Source: Pseudisothecium myosuroides (taxonomy: Eukaryota; Streptophyta; Bryopsida; Hypnales; Lembophyllaceae). Taken from it: a stretch of DNA of 64,000 nt. The notes below the pieces were generated by a model, which saw nothing but the letters and a program-made list of their open reading frames with translations, did not search any database and was not told the DNA's origin. A program made the position numbers and the translations under genes. Shown in pieces: positions 61,087 through 64,000 of this stretch. The number at the start of each line of letters is the position of its first letter. Within the stretch, counting starts at the first letter, position 1. The DNA is taken from positions 4,402,001 through 4,466,000 of the forward strand of contig OX637296.1 of assembly GCA_951799445.1 (NCBI GenBank), given 5' to 3'.

Positions 61087-62021
61087 TTAACCCCTAAAGT
61101 TTCTTGACTATGTTCTCACCAAAAATGCTCCAAAACTGCCATTTCTAGTACAAGTACCAAAATTTTGAAAAATATCATTTTTTGACACATGTAACCATAG
61201 GATCTTGTAGTACTCTGGTTTGAGAATATGTGGAAAATATTTCAGAAATTTCCATCGTGTAGATTGCAAGATATTAACGTTTGAAGTGACAAAAGTCCTT
61301 TTTCTGGCCCTGCAAAAAACCGGGCAGCCGCACTTCACAAGGTCAGATTATTATGAAAAAATTTCCAAAATGGTTGTGCTTCTTTGAATTCATTCTTCAA
61401 GGCAAGTTGGCTGCATGCTTGAAAATTTTCAGATTATTTGGAATTGTACAACATATAGGAAAAAAATAGTAAGTAGAAAGAAGTAGAGAATGGTTCAAAA
61501 CACTAAATTGTTAAGAAGTTAATTATGGAATTGAAAAATGCCAATCCCAATGGTTGCAATGTTGTAATAAACAATATACATCCTACAATTTTATTTTTTC
61601 TGAAAAATATTGAAAATTGAGTGAAATAAATGACTTCAAAGTTTATTTTAGAGTAGACAATCCATAACTGCCCGCAAACTAGAAATCAAAGTCATAACGT
61701 TTGACTCATTGATCAAAATGGAATGATTCAAAGCTTTCCACATATATATAAATCTAATGAACCAATTTCAAATTTTTATTTTTGAAAAAAGTGATTTTTT
61801 TTATCTGCCCGGACTGCTTGAGTTGAGAAACAAACAACATATTAGGCCATAACTTTTGACTCGTATTTCCAAATGTCATGAAATTTGGTGCATATGAAAG
61901 GTATTCCTCGTCCCCACCTTCTGTAAAAATTTCAGCCCAAAATATGCAAATCTCTAGTCACACATACCTGCCCAAAATTTCTATGTTGCCAAAAAACGCA
62001 TGTTGGTCTTTTAGGGGCTAA
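61087..62021. repeat. TTAACCCCTAAAG-ended element (E3), uninterrupted copy
   Basis: Starts TTAACCCCTAAAGTTTCTTG and ends GGTCTTTTAGGGGCTAA; 935 bp. It is the reference for the insertions in E1 and E2. Confidence 0.85.
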
Positions 62022-62562
62022 TGCACACGGAAAAAATTCCCCACGGAAAAAAAACTCTTTATAAATACATGTATTACTAATTGTTTAAGAGCAATTCCAC
62101 GACGGCTTGTCCAACAGCTTGACTCGGCCCATGGCATGTACGCCAAGTACAGAATGATGCCCGGACACTTTCTAAAAGTGGCGAGGGCATGGGCAACTAG
62201 TGAATCTTGGTTGTGGCTCGCTAAGCCATTTAATAGTCCTTTTGACCCCACAAGTTGAAAAGTTTTTCTTCAATAGTGCCAAAGATTATCTTCAAAATAT
62301 TAAAATAGTAGTTATGAGTGGACTTTTGATCACTTTGGCGAGTCTTCCTACGGGGCCACAACTCTTTGGCACTTGATCAAGGGACACTAGACTTCAAAAA
62401 TCCCCTATTTGGCGCCCTTGGATTGCCCTATGTAGTCATAAATGGGTTGCCTCCCTTATGCAAAAATCTTTGAAGGGCAAAAATAGTCAAGTTTGTAAGA
62501 TTATTGTACCCGACTGTACTTTGCAATGAAATGCCGTTTAAAAATTAAAAAATTAATTAATT
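62022..62562. other. Intergenic, LINE-like tail at about 62330-62550
   Basis: Balanced-composition stretch ending TTTGCAATGAAATGCCGTTT then an A-rich tail, resembling the 3' end of a non-LTR element and the tail at 45872. No coding motifs seen. Confidence 0.3.
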
Positions 62563-62759
62563 TTACCGCACGCAGTTCTCAAGACGCAGTCCTTCCGGAG
62601 CATTGATTCCAGCCTGGAATTTTAATTTCCAGAGAGGCAAATCGATCAACATGCAATTCATATTAAATAATATAAACTGGAAACTCACTGTATAAGTTAC
62701 AGTATCCGACGGAGCGTTATCCAAGATCCGAATTATTGGAGCCACGACGCCTGTAATGC
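62563..62759 (-). CDS. Possible 3'-terminal exon pair of an unrecognised gene
   Basis: Minus strand: acceptor GGCAG|GC opens an exon at 62759-62689, which ends at a strong donor ACA|GTGAGT. After a 75-bp intron the acceptor TTCCAG opens 62613-62563, ending in TAA. The join is in phase 0 and gives VVAPIIRILDNAPSDTVTYT followed by AGINAPEGLRLENCVR. Composition is gene-like and both splice sites are good. Upstream exons would lie in or beyond the tandem repeats at 62.8-63.5 kb and were not found. It could instead be a lone relic. Confidence 0.3.
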
Positions 62760-62784
62760 CTGCCGGCCAAAACAGGGTCACTCA

Positions 62785-63535
62785 CGATGAGTCAGTTCAT
62801 TGATCGTAGGCAAACCAGACAGAATTTCTATAAAAAATAACTCCAATGCGGCAGGACTTTATTGTTCATAGACAGGAAGAAACTGAAGAAAGAACTTCAA
62901 AGAATAACTTGAACGGAACGAAGTTACAGTGGTAACTTACGGAAGCAACGTGCGGTAAAATCGTCAACGGCAGACGGGTGAGGATGAGTAGAGTCACTAG
63001 TTCATTGATCGAAGGCAAAGCAGACAGAATTTCTATCAAAAAAACTCCAATTCAGCAGGACTTTATTGATCATAGACAGGAAGAAACTGAAGAAAGAACC
63101 TCAAAGAATAACTTGAACGGAATGACTGAAGTTACCAAAAAAACAGGCAACTCCAATGCAGCAGGACTTTACTGTTCACAGACAGGAAGAAAGTGAACTG
63201 AAGAAAGAACTTCAAAGAATAACTCGAACGAAACGAAGTTACCAAAAAATAAAAAATCCAATGCAGCAGGACTTTCTTGTTCACAGACAGGAAGAAACTG
63301 AAGAAAGAACTTCAAAGAATAACTCGAACGGAACGACTGAAGTTACAAAAGAAACACTCCAATGCAACAGGACTTTACTGTTCACAGACAGGAAGAAATT
63401 GAAGTGAAAGAACTTCAAAGAATAACTCGAACGGAACGAAGTTACAGTGAGTACGGAAGTGAAGCAACGTGCGGTAAAATCGTCAACGGCGGACGGATGA
63501 GGATGAGTAGGAAATGAGGGAGTGCCTCAGTGCCG
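62785..63535. repeat. Compound tandem repeat, ~100-bp unit
   Basis: Five units starting at about 62841, 63045, 63151, 63256 and 63357, each with GCAGGACTTTA.TGTTCA, GACAGGAAGAAACTGAAGAA and ACTTCAAAGAATAACT. The first spacing is doubled by a ~98-bp segment (GCAACGTGCGGTAAAATCGT..GAGGATGAGTAG) that recurs once after the last unit at about 63455-63510. Confidence 0.9.
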
Positions 63536-63676
63536 TACATCGCAAGGCAACGCAACAGCGTCACAAGAAGTTGACGAATGCACCAAAATTTGTCAAGCTT
63601 GAAGACTAATAAAGGCTCCCGCCGGCCTTCGGCTGCCCAGTACAGTAAGTGAACAACAGTTTCTTAATTCCTTTTT

Positions 63677-63985
63677 TTGGCACTACTAGAAACGAAATTT
63701 ACGGTCAGTGCAGACATAACATTGTGGAACCAGGCAGCGGTCTCCCCCATGCGGGGAAGGGATTACGTTTTGCTAGATGCCTCCGGAAGGACTTATGAGT
63801 TAATCCTCAAAGGACATTTCCAGTCTTCAGGGCATTCCTTTGTTGGAATAATCAAAATTGTGGATGCAATAATCAACGGCTCTTGGGACTCGACATTTCC
63901 AGTCTTTAGGGCATTTCTGTGTTGGAATAATCAAAATTGTGCATGCAATAGTCAGTGGTTCCTTGACTCAACGGGCTTGTTGTAA
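63677..63985 (+). CDS. Edge open frame with internal duplication, possible gene fragment
   Basis: Open from before 63677 (no ATG at the 5' limit; an in-frame ATG at about 63749) and running up to the window edge. It includes PMRGRDYVLLDASGRTYELI, which has plausible protein composition. Downstream it passes through a 79-bp tandem duplication whose length is not a multiple of three, so the second copy is read in another frame. That argues the real coding part, if any, ends before about 63890. No family recognised. Confidence 0.2.
   Translation: MALLETKFTVSADITLWNQAAVSPMRGRDYVLLDASGRTYELILKGHFQSSGHSFVGIIKIVDAIINGSWDSTFPVFRAFLCWNNQNCACNSQWFLDSTGLL
63814..63971. repeat. 79-bp tandem duplication
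   Basis: Copies 63814-63892 and 63893-63971 begin GACATTTCCAGTCTT and share GTTGGAATAATCAAAATTGT; about 85% identical. Confidence 0.9.
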
Positions 63986-64000
63986 TTGCACGTGCTTGCA

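Noticed and set aside
63156..63407. Repeat-encoded plus-strand frames (62978-63407) as a repeat protein
   Set aside because: Unit lengths of 101, 105 and 106 bp are not multiples of three, so successive units are read in different frames.

Overview
The window looks like nuclear DNA of a land plant. The genes are split by short GT..AG introns, two products start with chloroplast transit-peptide-like sequence, one gene is a full 12-exon photorespiratory glycerate kinase, and the gene islands sit in AT-rich, repeat-packed intergenic DNA. A non-seed plant (bryophyte or lycophyte grade) is my guess from gene style and short introns; nothing in the sequence fixes the species.

Layout. There are four supported genes. 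(1) 4624-5971, minus strand, 3 exons: a 171-aa plastid-targeted LEA-like hydrophilic protein with two G-box/ABRE motifs upstream and a degenerate minisatellite filling its second intron. (2) 24848-26791, minus, 5 coding exons plus a probable leader exon: a 482-aa protein I do not recognise, made of helical and coiled-coil stretches around a ~45-residue glycine/valine/alanine-rich hydrophobic segment. (3) 27724-28623, minus, one coding exon plus a spliced leader: a PhzF-family isomerase-like protein with methionine where the family's catalytic glutamate is expected. (4) 37062-42138, plus, 12 exons: D-glycerate 3-kinase (GLYK), 417 aa, intact P-loop. Weaker gene candidates lie at 51926-52201 (91-aa protein with one membrane segment, carried inside a TIR element), at 62563-62759 (two spliceable terminal exons) and at the right edge (63677-63985).

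The rest is dominated by non-coding elements with terminal inverted repeats (TIRs). Two groups stand out. One has ends of the type TTAACCCCTAAAG/CTTTAGGGGTTAA (about 0.9-1.2 kb, at least seven copies, both orientations, some nested). The other consists of several otherwise unlike families that all end in TAAGGTA/TACCTTA. There are also four elements with CATTAGAAG..TTTGAGG ends, a CACTA-ended MITE, long foldback hairpins, a tandem array of perfect palindromes enclosed in its own inverted repeat, a 43-bp minisatellite, and three LINE-like 3' tails. I saw no LTR-retrotransposon coding sequence and no complete transposase.

The genes do not form a pathway. GLYK closes the photorespiratory C2 cycle in the chloroplast, the LEA-like protein fits stress protection of plastids, and genes 2 and 3 lie head to tail on the same strand about 0.5 kb apart. 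All exon joins were made by eye from splice sites and reading phase; every join listed for the four main genes keeps the frame.
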